Positions 1 to 8,233 of a stretch of DNA of 44,643 nucleotides are shown here, in pieces (position 1 is the stretch's first letter; each line of letters begins with the position of its first letter). The notes beneath the pieces were generated by a model, which saw only the letters and a program-made list of their open reading frames with translations, was not told the DNA's origin and did not search any database. The translations under genes and the position numbers were made by a program. The stretch covers positions 1 to 44,643 of the forward strand of contig NZ_PNHQ01000017.1 in assembly GCF_002871935.1 (NCBI RefSeq), in the 5' to 3' direction. This DNA comes from Aerococcus viridans. GTDB lineage: Bacteria; Bacillota; Bacilli; Lactobacillales; Aerococcaceae.

Positions 1-7
1 AGGTCAT
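1..7 (-). CDS. 5' end of a divergent gene (start codon only)
   Basis: On the minus strand an ATG at 7-5 follows an AAGAAGG ribosome binding site with about 7 nt spacing. Only two codons lie in the window, so the product cannot be named. The gene would be transcribed away from pheA. Confidence 0.4.
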
Positions 8-81
8 GAATTTTCCTTCTTTCAAGTATATTGTGGTGATTTACTTTATTTTAGGATTTCATGGCCTTTTTGTATACCCAA

Positions 82-128
82 AAATAGTGCTGGCGGAAAT
101 TCCTAAGAATTTCCCACCAACACTATTT
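82..128. terminator. Long hairpin in the region upstream of pheA
   Basis: Outer arms AAATAGTG/CACTATTT are continued by an inner stem of about 13 bp (GGCGGAAATTC with GAATTTCCCACC, a few wobbles or mismatches) around a short loop. On the minus strand it is followed by TTTTT, so it could terminate or attenuate a transcript there. It lies between two divergent start codons, which is unusual for a plain terminator, so it may be a leader element or an intergenic palindromic repeat. Confidence 0.5.
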
Positions 129-220
129 ATCATAGAACCTTTTTATTTTCCCTGGAATGACATGAGTCGTTGAAACTGGTAAACTTATGAATATGAGATT
201 TTAAAAAGAAGGGTGAAATA

Positions 221-1072
221 ATGATGAGAATTGGTTATCAAGGCATACCGGGGGCTTATAGTGAGGCAGCAACAATTGCCTTTGTAAATGAACAATTGCA
301 TGTAGAAATTGATGATGAACGATTGGAAATTATTTCTTATGACGACTTCCAACCGATGGTAGATGACTTAGTGGCTGAAAGAGTAGACCGAATTGTCATG
401 CCAATTGAGAATTCGACAACAGGGTTAATTGCTCGAACAATGGACATCATCCGTTACCAACCCGTTTTAGCAAAATATGAACATTACCAACCGGTCAACC
501 ATGTTCTATGGGGCTTGCCTGGTGCTGATATTCAAAAGGTTCAAAAGGTTTACTCTCATCCAGAAGCCCTGTCACAGTGTAAATTATTATTCGACCGCTA
601 TCCTAATATGGATCCTGTAGCTTACATTGATACCGCTGTTTCAGCGGAATATATTGTCCAGGAGAATGACGCCACTATCGCAGCAATTGCCAGTCCGCGA
701 GCAGGCGAATTACACGGCTTGCAAGCTTTAGAACCAGCAGCGTATGATGAATCTGGTAATATGACCCGCTTTTTAGTATTTGAACGTTACGACCAAATTG
801 ATATGACCAATACCCATGATAAATTAATGTTATATATTGAAACACCGCACGAACCAGGTGCTTTAGCAAAATTACTTCAAGTGTTAGATGTTTACCGCAT
901 TAACTTGGAGGGGTTAAATGCCCGTCCAATTCCAATGAAACCCTTCCGTTATGGTTTCTTTATTGAAGCAGACCCAAGTAATATGATTGGTGACTTAGAA
1001 GCGTTAGAGAAGATCTTAAAAGCATTATCGACGCATATTCAAGTAGTAGCGCAATTTAAACAAAACCGTTAG
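221..1072 (+). CDS. pheA: Prephenate dehydratase
   Basis: Converts prephenate to phenylpyruvate with loss of water and CO2, the committed cytosolic step of phenylalanine synthesis. The 283-residue length is that of the monofunctional enzyme. The catalytic domain (about 1-190) shows PIENS at 61-65, SHPEAL at 112-117 and NMTRF at 180-184 with the catalytic Thr182. A C-terminal ACT domain (about 200-275) carries the phenylalanine-sensing region; its usual ESRP motif reads NARP here, as in some Lactobacillales. The ATG at 221 follows AGAAGGGTGA; a second in-frame ATG directly behind it is an equal alternative. It stands alone, with no other shikimate gene inside the window. The family assignment is secure. 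Confidence 0.95.
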   Translation: MMRIGYQGIPGAYSEAATIAFVNEQLHVEIDDERLEIISYDDFQPMVDDLVAERVDRIVMPIENSTTGLIARTMDIIRYQPVLAKYEHYQPVNHVLWGLPGADIQKVQKVYSHPEALSQCKLLFDRYPNMDPVAYIDTAVSAEYIVQENDATIAAIASPRAGELHGLQALEPAAYDESGNMTRFLVFERYDQIDMTNTHDKLMLYIETPHEPGALAKLLQVLDVYRINLEGLNARPIPMKPFRYGFFIEADPSNMIGDLEALEKILKALSTHIQVVAQFKQNR

Positions 1073-1114
1073 CTCGATGAAGTTTTTCCCTTTTTCAAGG
1101 AGAAAATATTATAT

Positions 1115-1138
1115 TTTAAACCGCTTACATGATACAAT
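1115..1138 (+). promoter_or_regulatory. Putative cre site and -10 box of the nucleoside hydrolase gene
   Basis: 1115-1129 matches the CcpA cre consensus WTGNAANCGNWNNCW at all but one position (T in place of G). A TACAAT -10 box at 1133-1138 follows. The -35 is weak. A cre in the promoter spacer would give catabolite repression of nucleoside use. Confidence 0.45.
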
Positions 1139-1176
1139 GCACTTGTATATAGCGTTCAGATATAGGGGGAATTTTC

Positions 1177-2172
1177 ATGGACAAACGTAAGGTAATTATC
1201 GATACTGACCCAGGAATTGATGATGCAGCCGCTTTAATGACAGCTTTGTCAGATGATAGTTTGGAAATTTTAGGGTTTACGACGGTTGCTGGAAATAAAG
1301 GATTAGAGATGACAACCACGAATGCCGTTCGTGTATCTACTTATTTTGATGGTCGCGTGAAAGTTTATCCTGGTGCAGATAATGATTATACTTCTCTAAA
1401 AGAGGATAAACCACCAAGAGAGAATGCCACTGGAAATATTCATGGATCAAACGGAATGGGAGGCGTTGACTTTCCTTATGATGAAGCGCTGATTCAAGAC
1501 CAACATGCTGTGGATTTCATTTTGGAACAAGTGAAGGCACATCCCGGTGAAATTGATTTAATCACATTAGGACCACTGACGAATATCGCTTTAGCAGTTG
1601 AAAAAGATTTGGAGACCATGAAACAAGTCCGTTCAATCATGACTATGGGTGGCGCTGCTTTTGATGGGAATACCAACCCAGTTGCAGAATTTAACTACTG
1701 GTTTGACCCCGTTTCAGTAGATATCGTCTTTGAGGCACTGGGTGAATGTGTGCCTATCACGATGGTTGGTTTAGATGTTACCAGACTATCCTTACTCGAC
1801 ATGAATGACTTAGAATTCATCCGTCAAGCTGGTGGAAAATTAGGGGGTATGATTCGTGAGATGTTCGATGATTATGTCCTCAATTCATTTGAAAATAAGG
1901 GGAAAATTGGCATCGTTATCCATGACCTCGTAGCAGTTGTTGGTTATCTACACCCAGAGATCCTAACTGAGGTTTACCATACCAATTTGGTTATTGAAAC
2001 TAAAGGTGAATATACATATGGGCAAACGGTCATTGACTTTGATGAACGAACAGATAGGGCAAAGAATGTCTATATCGCAATGGATATTGATCTTGAAGCC
2101 TATAAAGGGCATATTATCACGACTTTATTTGGTGAAGATAAATACGATCAATACCTAGAGATGCTCAATTGA
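1177..2172 (+). CDS. Nucleoside hydrolase (IUNH family)
   Basis: Cleaves the N-glycosidic bond of ribonucleosides to give the base and ribose, in the cytosol. The N-terminal calcium-binding signature DTDPGIDD sits at residues 9-16, and a C-terminal HD pair in VIHDLVAV matches the active-site His region of the family. The 331-residue length is slightly above the usual 310-320. AGGGGGAA precedes the ATG. No transporter or ribokinase is adjacent, so substrate preference (purine, pyrimidine or mixed) cannot be read from context. Only 42 bp separate it from treR, so the two could be cotranscribed. The overlapping cre-like site suggests CcpA control. Confidence 0.9.
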   Translation: MDKRKVIIDTDPGIDDAAALMTALSDDSLEILGFTTVAGNKGLEMTTTNAVRVSTYFDGRVKVYPGADNDYTSLKEDKPPRENATGNIHGSNGMGGVDFPYDEALIQDQHAVDFILEQVKAHPGEIDLITLGPLTNIALAVEKDLETMKQVRSIMTMGGAAFDGNTNPVAEFNYWFDPVSVDIVFEALGECVPITMVGLDVTRLSLLDMNDLEFIRQAGGKLGGMIREMFDDYVLNSFENKGKIGIVIHDLVAVVGYLHPEILTEVYHTNLVIETKGEYTYGQTVIDFDERTDRAKNVYIAMDIDLEAYKGHIITTLFGEDKYDQYLEMLN

Positions 2173-2214
2173 TTACGAACAAAAAGGGCACACAAAATTA
2201 AGCTAGATAAGTAG

Positions 2215-2940
2215 GTGAGGGAAATATATAAGTTTGAATTTATTTCCGCTGATATTCAAGAAAAAATCCTACAAGGTTTTTACCCTGTAGGAAGATTACT
2301 GCCCAGTGAAAATGACTTGGCCAAGCATTACGGTGTATCACGCGAAACCATTCGTAAAGCGCAAAAAAGATTAGAGGATACGGGATTTATCCAAAAACAA
2401 CAAGGGAAAGGGGCAATTGTGCTCGACTTCGCTCGATTTTCTTTTCCGATATCTGGTCTAACTTCATACAAGGAACTGCAAGAGTCAAAACAGTTTCAGA
2501 CTGCTACTCGCGTGCTAATGAATAAACAGATTCCAGCACCTGATTTTCTTGTCGGTGAAGATGGGGTTGAGGCAGGTGAACCCTTTATCTATCTCATTCG
2601 TTCGCGTGAGATGGCGGGAGAAACCGTTATTATTGACCATGACTATCTTCGTGTATCTGTTATTCCAGACGGTGTACCGGATGCTATAGCGGAAGTATCT
2701 ATTTACCAATACTTTGAACAAGAACTGAACTTGCAGATCTCCTTCGCCAATAAAGAAATTGTTGCTAAACTGGCGGATGATATTGATCAAAAAGAAATGA
2801 GCATTGGGCCAGATGAATATATTATTCAAGTGAATAGTCATGTTTACTTAGAAGATGCTACCTTCTTCCAATATACTTCTTCCCACCACCGTATTGATAA
2901 ATTTAGATTTGAAGAATTTGCAAGACGAACTACGCATTAA
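2215..2940 (+). CDS. treR: Trehalose operon repressor, GntR/UTRA family
   Basis: A GntR-type winged helix (about 5-72; LPSEND, SRETIRKAQKRL) precedes a UTRA effector domain (about 85-235). Residues such as FPISGLTSYKEL, the FANKEIV segment and the FQYT...HRIDKFRFEEFARR tail match Bacillus subtilis TreR as I know it, which senses trehalose-6-phosphate. This fits the treP-treA pair 1.1 kb away. The start is unusual. A TAG lies directly upstream, so the longest frame begins at GTG 2215, which has only a weak ribosome binding site and itself sits inside a good AGGTGA. An ATA at 2224 has that AGGTGA at proper spacing. B. subtilis TreR begins at about the same place. A strong terminator follows the gene. 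Confidence 0.9.
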   Translation: MREIYKFEFISADIQEKILQGFYPVGRLLPSENDLAKHYGVSRETIRKAQKRLEDTGFIQKQQGKGAIVLDFARFSFPISGLTSYKELQESKQFQTATRVLMNKQIPAPDFLVGEDGVEAGEPFIYLIRSREMAGETVIIDHDYLRVSVIPDGVPDAIAEVSIYQYFEQELNLQISFANKEIVAKLADDIDQKEMSIGPDEYIIQVNSHVYLEDATFFQYTSSHHRIDKFRFEEFARRTTH

Positions 2941-2965
2941 TCAATGCGATTGCATGTAAATCATT

Positions 2966-3014
2966 AAAAAGTGCCCTCAATTAATCGTACATGGTGAAGT
3001 TGAGGGCACTTTTT
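2966..3014 (+). terminator. Rho-independent terminator after treR
   Basis: AAAAAGTGCCCTCAA (2966-2980) pairs perfectly with TTGAGGGCACTTTTT (3000-3014) across a 19-nt loop; the T-run continues to 3018. The symmetric A/T flanks could also work on the other strand. Confidence 0.9.
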
Positions 3015-3037
3015 GTTTTATGATTAGCTATTGTTTT

Positions 3038-3066
3038 TTAACATATGACTAAGGAAATGATATTTT
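3038..3066 (+). promoter_or_regulatory. Candidate promoter of the lipoprotein gene
   Basis: TTAACA (3038-3043), a 17-nt spacer and TATTTT (3061-3066), about 30 nt upstream of the start codon. It is plausible but the -10 is weak; TACAAT near 3073 is an alternative -10. Confidence 0.4.
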
Positions 3067-3098
3067 GATTGGTACAATAAAGATAAGGGAGTGATTTC

Positions 3099-3701
3099 AT
3101 GTTGAAAAAATACGCAATGTTATTGATCGCTAGTATTTTAGTGTCGGGGTGTGCGAATACCAGTAATAATGAACAAGATACCAATACAACATCTACTGCC
3201 AATGACCGTTCAGAAATCTCCACTAGCGATAAGCAAGTAAGTAGTCAATCGTTTTCTACAAGTGATGAGGAAGGCAATGACACAGAAATTGAATTCATTA
3301 CCATAAATGAGATTGAAGAAAAGATTGCAGCAGGAGATAGTTTCTTCGTCTTTGTACCCGGTGCTTCTGATGAAGAGAATAATCAAATTGAACGGACAAT
3401 TTTAGAAACCTATGACATGATAGGGGACCAGCTTACTGACGTTTATCCTGAGGGTGAAGGTTATACTTACATCCTAAATCCGTCAGAAGATACAGATGCC
3501 TACAATAAATTGCTAACAGACTACCAGCTAGAAGATCAACCAGCACTTATATATATTGAAGGACAAGTCTATACCACTGTTATGAATGAAATGGATACTG
3601 ATATGACTAAAGAAGATATTAGTCGCTTTATCGCTTTTCCTTATGATGAGGAAGATGTGACGACTGCACCAGATACTAAAATAGATGAGGATGAAAATTA
3701 A
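3099..3701 (+). CDS. Putative lipoprotein of unknown function
   Basis: Residues 1-18 form a lipoprotein signal peptide with lipobox LVSGC and acylated Cys18, so the mature protein should sit on the outer face of the membrane. A Ser/Thr/Asn/Asp-rich linker (about 19-65) precedes a domain of about 110 residues (FFVFVPG, TYILNPS, PALIYIEG) whose strand pattern resembles a thioredoxin-like fold, but there is no CxxC motif. The C-terminus is acidic. AGGGAGTGA precedes the ATG. The fold is inference; I do not recognise a named family. It lies between treR and the 3' end of treA, with nothing linking it to trehalose use. Confidence 0.8.
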   Translation: MLKKYAMLLIASILVSGCANTSNNEQDTNTTSTANDRSEISTSDKQVSSQSFSTSDEEGNDTEIEFITINEIEEKIAAGDSFFVFVPGASDEENNQIERTILETYDMIGDQLTDVYPEGEGYTYILNPSEDTDAYNKLLTDYQLEDQPALIYIEGQVYTTVMNEMDTDMTKEDISRFIAFPYDEEDVTTAPDTKIDEDEN

Positions 3702-3948
3702 ATTATCTAAGTCAAGTTGTGAGATTGCTGATACAATTGAACGAGTGGTATTACAAATCAATGAAATCATGTTTCAAGGGTTTACGTTTAAACTTATTAT
3801 CGCTATGGCTTTTCCTGCTGGATATATCGGTCCAGTTAAATTTGACTATTTTCCGGTTTATTTCATTACATTAGTTGTCATTTACTATATTCTTGCACTG
3901 TTATTTTCAAAACCTAGAAATAGAAAAGATAAAGTTGATCATCATTAG
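3685..3948 (+). CDS. Doubtful small membrane protein
   Basis: An 87-codon frame overlaps the end of the lipoprotein gene by 17 nt. It could encode two membrane segments (about 33-50 and 57-75) and a basic tail ending DKVDHH. The hydrophobic pattern and the downstream terminator favour a real gene. Against it, neither ATG 3685 nor ATG 3691 has a spaced ribosome binding site, and the first 25 residues look arbitrary. A start at the internal ATG near 3769 is possible. No family is recognised. Confidence 0.35.
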   Translation: MRMKIKLSKSSCEIADTIERVVLQINEIMFQGFTFKLIIAMAFPAGYIGPVKFDYFPVYFITLVVIYYILALLFSKPRNRKDKVDHH

Positions 3949-3997
3949 ATACTAAAGGGATATCCCTAGTAGAATTAAATATTACGTAAGTTATACA

Positions 3998-4034
3998 AAT
4001 AACAGGTGAGTCGTAGATCCACTCACCTGTTATT
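3998..4034. terminator. Bidirectional terminator between convergent transcripts
   Basis: A perfect 14-bp stem (3998-4011 with 4021-4034) around a 9-nt loop, followed by TTTTT on the plus strand and a weaker T tract on the minus strand. It ends the lipoprotein unit and treA. Confidence 0.85.
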
Positions 4035-4072
4035 TTTACGTTATATAATTTTTGCTTTTATTTATCCATACA

Positions 4073-5743
4073 TTATTTTGATAAGAATGCGACTGTTTCA
4101 TAAGGGCCTAGCTCGAATGAGGCAGTCATTTGTTCTATTTGTCCATTACCCAATAATTTCTCATAGTCACGAGTTAAATCAACACTTTCAGGTAGGTCAA
4201 CTTGACTGGTACCTGGGTAGAAGTGTGAGAAGACATACAAGATTTGGTCACCATAAGTCCGGTAGTAAGCGAGTACTTCTGGGTGGTCGGGTAGTAATTC
4301 ATGATAAGCACCGTCTTGGATGATAGGTAGTTTATGACGTAAGGCAATTAATTTTTGGTAGTAAGGGAATATTTTACCGTTCTCTAATTCCTTAGCAACA
4401 TTGATGTCCTTATAATTGTCGGCAACTTTTAACCATGGTGTACCGGTAGTGAAACCAGCATTTTCTGAATCATCCCATTGCATTGGCGTACGACTAGTAT
4501 CACGTGATTTGAACTTGATGATGTCCATGGCCTCTTCTTTAGATAGGCCTTTATCTAGTAAGATTTGGTAGTTATTGAAGGTTTCAATATCATTGTAGTC
4601 ATTGATATCATCAAAATCAGGATTTGTCATACCAATTTCTTCCCCTTCAAAGATATACGGCGTCCCCCGCATCATATGAATGGTTTGGGCTAGCATGGTT
4701 GTCGTTTCGAAAGGATAATTTTCTGTATCACCAAAGCGAGAGTTGGCACGCGGTTGGTCATGATTATTCCAAAATAGTGCATTCCAACCATTACCATCTG
4801 ACATCCCTTTTTGCCAATCATTTAAAATATCCTTTAATGATTGGAAATCAAAGGCTACTTTAGACCATTTCTCACCGTCTTTATAGTCAACTTTTAAATG
4901 ATGGAAGGAGAAGATCATGGATAATTTTTCTTCCTCTGGATTAGTGTAGCGAACGCCGTCTTCAATTGTTGTAGAAGACATTTCACCTACTGTGACAAAG
5001 CCTTCAATATCATTAAAAGTAGATTGGGCCATTTCTTGAATCCAAGTATGCGAATTTTCAGTATCAGTATATAAACGTTTCTCTTGGGTAGAACCAGGAC
5101 CACCAGTTGAGTCTTTGAGAACCTCACTTTTACCTATGACATTCATCACGTCAAAACGAATACCACGAACGCCTTTATCAATCCAAAAGCGGACGATATC
5201 GAATAAGGCTTCACGCACTTTCGGGTTATGCCAATTTAAATCGGCTTGCGTCACATCATATAGGTGCATGTAATATTGATTGGTATCACCAAAAGGCGCC
5301 CAAGCAGGTCCACCGAATTTAGATGCCCAATTAGTTGGCAATGACCCGTCTTCTTTAGCAGGACGAATATAGTAGAAATCTTGGTAATAGGGATCTCCGG
5401 CTAAGGCCTTTTGGAACCATTCATGTTCAGTAGAGGTGTGGTTTAAAGGCATATCCAACATCAAGTCGATACCCCGTTTTTTACCTTCACGAGCAAGCTC
5501 TTCAAAGTCAGCCATAGATCCAAATCGAGGGTCAATCGCCGTGTAATCTGAAATATCATAACCATTATCATTTTGTGGTGAGGGGTAGAATGGGTTCATC
5601 CAAATCATATCGATACCGAGTTTTTCTAGATAATCTAATTTTTCAATGATGCCTCTAAGATCACCCAAACCATCGCCATCTGTATCATTAAAAGATTTTG
5701 GATAAATTTGATAAATTACTTTTTTTCCTAAATCATTTGTCAT
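4073..5743 (-). CDS. treA: Trehalose-6-phosphate hydrolase (GH13)
   Basis: Splits cytosolic trehalose-6-phosphate, made by TreP during uptake, into glucose and glucose-6-phosphate. The 556 residues form a GH13 (beta/alpha)8 barrel. Visible motifs are QIYPKSF near the N-terminus, DMPLNHTS (97-104), the nucleophile Asp198 in RFDVMN, the acid/base Glu254 in VGEMSS, and Asp329 in NNHDQ. The start at 5743 is chosen because AAAGGAGGAA lies at ideal spacing. A frame extending 15 codons further upstream would run through the T-tract and one arm of the treP-treA hairpin. Oligo-1,6-glucosidase is a close relative, but the neighbouring trehalose PTS and TreR make phosphotrehalase much more likely. Confidence 0.92.
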   Translation of the reverse strand: MTNDLGKKVIYQIYPKSFNDTDGDGLGDLRGIIEKLDYLEKLGIDMIWMNPFYPSPQNDNGYDISDYTAIDPRFGSMADFEELAREGKKRGIDLMLDMPLNHTSTEHEWFQKALAGDPYYQDFYYIRPAKEDGSLPTNWASKFGGPAWAPFGDTNQYYMHLYDVTQADLNWHNPKVREALFDIVRFWIDKGVRGIRFDVMNVIGKSEVLKDSTGGPGSTQEKRLYTDTENSHTWIQEMAQSTFNDIEGFVTVGEMSSTTIEDGVRYTNPEEEKLSMIFSFHHLKVDYKDGEKWSKVAFDFQSLKDILNDWQKGMSDGNGWNALFWNNHDQPRANSRFGDTENYPFETTTMLAQTIHMMRGTPYIFEGEEIGMTNPDFDDINDYNDIETFNNYQILLDKGLSKEEAMDIIKFKSRDTSRTPMQWDDSENAGFTTGTPWLKVADNYKDINVAKELENGKIFPYYQKLIALRHKLPIIQDGAYHELLPDHPEVLAYYRTYGDQILYVFSHFYPGTSQVDLPESVDLTRDYEKLLGNGQIEQMTASFELGPYETVAFLSK

Positions 5744-5763
5744 CTTGTCTTCCTCCTTTTTTG

Positions 5764-5795
5764 AAAAAAGCTCGCCTAGGGTGTCCAAGACGAGC
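5764..5795 (-). terminator. Terminator-like hairpin between treP and treA
   Basis: On the minus strand GCTCG...CGAGC (outer 5 bp, extended by an interrupted inner stem) is followed by TTTTTT and then the treA ribosome binding site. It probably lowers treA relative to treP or processes the message. Partial readthrough is inferred because treA has no other obvious promoter. Confidence 0.65.
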
Positions 5796-5822
5796 GTGAA
5801 ACTTGAATCGATCTGGCTAATG

Positions 5823-7325
5823 CTAGAATTTGATATTCAAATCAATCTTATTGTTTGCTAAGAAACCAGTTTTCTTAAAGATAATCGTCAATGTAAATGG
5901 TACGACGATTGCGATTAACATCGCGATAATGAACCAAATCCAGTATGGGAATTGAATGGCTAAGATACCTGGTAGACCACCGACACCAATGGCATTTGCT
6001 GTTATACCAACTGTTGTAGATAGTAATCCCGCTAAACCTGAACCGATCATCGCTGCAACAAATGGATAGACATATTTAATCGTTACCCCAAACATTGCAG
6101 GTTCAGTTACACCTAAGTAAGCTGAAATGGCTGATGGCAGGGTGATTTGACTTTCTTTCTCATCGTGACGGGTTGTCCACCAAATAGCCATAACGGCAGA
6201 AGCTTGGGCAATGTTTGATAGGGCAATCATCGGCCATAACCCTGTTCCGCCAAAGTCAGCAACTAATTGTGTGTCGATGGCGTTGGTCATGTGGTGTAAA
6301 CCTGTAATGACAAGTGGTGAGTATAGCGCACCAAAGATTAAACCAAACAACCAAGAAACTGGTCCAGTTAAACCTGCGTAGACGACGTTACCAATCCATG
6401 TACCAATTGTCCATCCGATTGGACCTAACACTGTGTGCGCCAAAATAATTGCAGGTACTAGTGATAGGAAAGGGACAAAAATCATAGAAATCACTTCTGG
6501 GATATATTTACGCCAGAATTTTTCAAGCCAAGCCAAGGATAAACCTGCGAACATGGCTGGTAATACTTGTGCTTGGTAACCAATCATATCTAATTGGAAG
6601 AAACCAAAGTCCCATTGTGGTACATCACCAGCTAAGATAGCATCTGGTGCAGCGTAAGCATTTAATAATTGTGGTGAAACTAGCGTAATCCCTAATACGA
6701 TACCAAGAATTTGTGTAGTACCCATTTTACGGGTTACAGACCATGTAATGCCAACTGGTAAGAAGTGGAAAATCGCTTCACCTGGTAACCAGAGGAAACT
6801 ATTAACGCCGGCCCAGAAAGGTGAAACGTCAACAATTGTATTATATTGTGGTGTACCATCACCCAGGGTTTGTGCAACCCCATCAACAATTTTTGGACCC
6901 AAGGCCTCCATAGGCACACCTTCAAGTACATTACGGAAACCTAAAATAAGCCCCCCAACGATAATCGCTGGAATAATCGGTGTGAATACTTCAGCTAAGA
7001 AAGTCATTGCTTTTTGTAGCCAATTTTGTTGCTGGTCGGCAGCCGCTGCTTTTACAGCCTCTTTTGACGTACCAGAAATACCTGAAATTTTTTCAAATGC
7101 ATTGTAAAAATCGGCTACTTTATTTCCGATAATTACCTGAAATTGACCTGATTGTGTAAATGTTCCTTTAACAGAAGGGATATCTTCAATTGCATCGATA
7201 TCTGCTTGTTTAGGGTCATTTAGTACAAAACGCATCCGTGTTGCACAATGGGTAACAGCGTTGATATTTTCCTTTCCGCCGATATCATTTAATAAAGATT
7301 TGGCATCTTGTGTGAAATCACTCAT
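5823..7325 (-). CDS. treP: PTS trehalose-specific EIIBC component
   Basis: Imports trehalose with phosphorylation to trehalose-6-phosphate at the membrane. The 500-residue protein has an EIIB domain with phospho-accepting Cys27 in VTHCATRMRF and GQFQVIIGN at its end, then an EIIC membrane domain (about 110-495) with GLHHM and ISAYLGVTEPAMFGV, close to B. subtilis TreP. There is no EIIA domain, so phosphate must come from another glucose-type EIIA. The start at 7325 follows AGAGGAGGAAGAAC; 36 further in-frame codons upstream cross the promoter, the operator and the mRNA start and are rejected. It is the first gene of treP-treA and is controlled by cre and TreR sites. Confidence 0.93.
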   Translation of the reverse strand: MSDFTQDAKSLLNDIGGKENINAVTHCATRMRFVLNDPKQADIDAIEDIPSVKGTFTQSGQFQVIIGNKVADFYNAFEKISGISGTSKEAVKAAAADQQQNWLQKAMTFLAEVFTPIIPAIIVGGLILGFRNVLEGVPMEALGPKIVDGVAQTLGDGTPQYNTIVDVSPFWAGVNSFLWLPGEAIFHFLPVGITWSVTRKMGTTQILGIVLGITLVSPQLLNAYAAPDAILAGDVPQWDFGFFQLDMIGYQAQVLPAMFAGLSLAWLEKFWRKYIPEVISMIFVPFLSLVPAIILAHTVLGPIGWTIGTWIGNVVYAGLTGPVSWLFGLIFGALYSPLVITGLHHMTNAIDTQLVADFGGTGLWPMIALSNIAQASAVMAIWWTTRHDEKESQITLPSAISAYLGVTEPAMFGVTIKYVYPFVAAMIGSGLAGLLSTTVGITANAIGVGGLPGILAIQFPYWIWFIIAMLIAIVVPFTLTIIFKKTGFLANNKIDLNIKF

Positions 7326-7378
7326 TGTTCTTCCTCCTCTAGTGTAAAAACTTATGGTGAAATAAAAGCAATAATAAC

Positions 7379-7398
7379 AAACTTGTCTATACAAGTTT
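7379..7398 (-). promoter_or_regulatory. TreR operator of treP
   Basis: A perfect inverted repeat AAACTTGT-ctat-ACAAGTTT whose core TTGTCTATACAA differs by one base from the B. subtilis tre operator core TTGTATATACAA. It lies just after the predicted transcription start (about 7403), so bound TreR would block elongation or initiation. Confidence 0.8.
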
Positions 7399-7409
7399 CT
7401 ATATGAAGA

Positions 7410-7438
7410 ATTATATAATGATAGCGATTTCAAATCAA
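7410..7438 (-). promoter_or_regulatory. treP promoter
   Basis: On the minus strand TTGATT (7438-7433), a 17-nt spacer and TATAAT (7415-7410), about 85 nt upstream of the treP start. Confidence 0.8.
7419..7433 (-). promoter_or_regulatory. cre site (CcpA) in the treP promoter
   Basis: TTGAAATCGCTATCA on the minus strand matches WTGNAANCGNWNNCW at every fixed position. It fills the spacer between -35 and -10, which predicts glucose repression of trehalose uptake. Confidence 0.85.
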
Positions 7439-7525
7439 GTTAAAACGCTCAAAATAAAATTTTTTTATACGCTATAGTTAATAGGAAGAAAGTTATCATG
7501 CATAGGGGTCTGAAGATGTTAGACA

Positions 7526-7554
7526 TTGGTTGTAAGCCTTGGTAATGGTATAAT
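7526..7554 (+). promoter_or_regulatory. tadA promoter
   Basis: TTGGTT (7526-7531), a 17-nt spacer and TATAAT (7549-7554), 33 nt upstream of the tadA start. Confidence 0.65.
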
Positions 7555-7587
7555 TGTAAGGGATTTTAGAAGTGAAAGAGGTGTAGG

Positions 7588-8115
7588 ATGTCAGATGAAA
7601 TAGCGTCAGGAATTAATGAGTTTTCAAAGGAACAGTTCACTTTTATGCAGGCAGCAATTGCTGAGGCTAAGAAAGCGGCAGCTATTGGCGAAGTGCCTAT
7701 AGGTGCTGTGGTCGTCTATCAGGGTGAAATTATAGGTCGTGGTCATAATCTACGGGAGACAAGCCAAGATGCTACAACGCACGCAGAAATGTTGGCCATT
7801 CAAGAAGCAAATAGGCACCTAGGCTCTTGGAGATTAGCTGATGCAGATTTGTATGTAACGTTAGAACCTTGTCCTATGTGCTCGGGAGCGATGATGCAAA
7901 GCCGTATCAAACATGTTTATTTTGGTGCTTATGATAACAAAGGTGGTACAGCAGGTACTTTAATGAACTTACTTGATGATTCAAGATTTAATCATCAAGT
8001 TGAAGTAACTGGCGGTATGTTGCTTGAGGAATGTAAAGCACTTTTACAGGAGTTTTTTATTGATTTACGCAAGAAACGCAAAAATGCAAGTCGCAAACCA
8101 AAACCCGAAAACTGA
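7588..8115 (+). CDS. tadA: tRNA-specific adenosine deaminase
   Basis: Deaminates adenosine 34 of tRNA-Arg(ACG) to inosine. The zinc-dependent cytidine/deoxycytidylate deaminase fold shows HAE (His65, catalytic Glu67) and PCPMC (Cys95, Cys98). 175 residues is in the family range, with a lysine/arginine-rich tail. AAAGAGGTG precedes the ATG. In many Firmicutes tadA is followed closely by the SRP RNA gene and dnaX; here the V-ATPase operon stands between tadA and the SRP RNA, and dnaX is absent from the window. Confidence 0.93.
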   Translation: MSDEIASGINEFSKEQFTFMQAAIAEAKKAAAIGEVPIGAVVVYQGEIIGRGHNLRETSQDATTHAEMLAIQEANRHLGSWRLADADLYVTLEPCPMCSGAMMQSRIKHVYFGAYDNKGGTAGTLMNLLDDSRFNHQVEVTGGMLLEECKALLQEFFIDLRKKRKNASRKPKPEN

Positions 8116-8170
8116 TTTATATAGCAAAAATATGCATGCGGTTATTAGGCAATTTATTTAGCGTTTAGAT

Positions 8171-8199
8171 TTTAAAAAAAGCGGTTTCTTTGTTATAAT
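8171..8199 (+). promoter_or_regulatory. V-ATPase operon promoter
   Basis: TTTAAA (8171-8176), a 17-nt spacer and TATAAT (8194-8199); TG at 8191-8192 lies one base too far upstream for a standard extended -10. It lies 35 nt before the first V-ATPase gene. No obvious operator is seen. Confidence 0.7.
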
Positions 8200-8233
8200 T
8201 AACTTGTTATAACACTTTTAGGGGGTGAATGTG

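Noticed and set aside
4006..4323. A plus-strand 105-codon frame opposite the end of treA
   Set aside because: It starts inside the bidirectional terminator and is antisense to conserved treA codons.
5744..5788. Extra 15 codons at the start of treA
   Set aside because: They pass through the T-run and arm of the treP-treA hairpin and the treA ribosome binding site, and are not part of the GH13 fold.
7326..7433. Extra 36 codons at the start of treP
   Set aside because: They cover the predicted transcription start, the TreR operator and part of the promoter. The strong ribosome binding site supports 7325.
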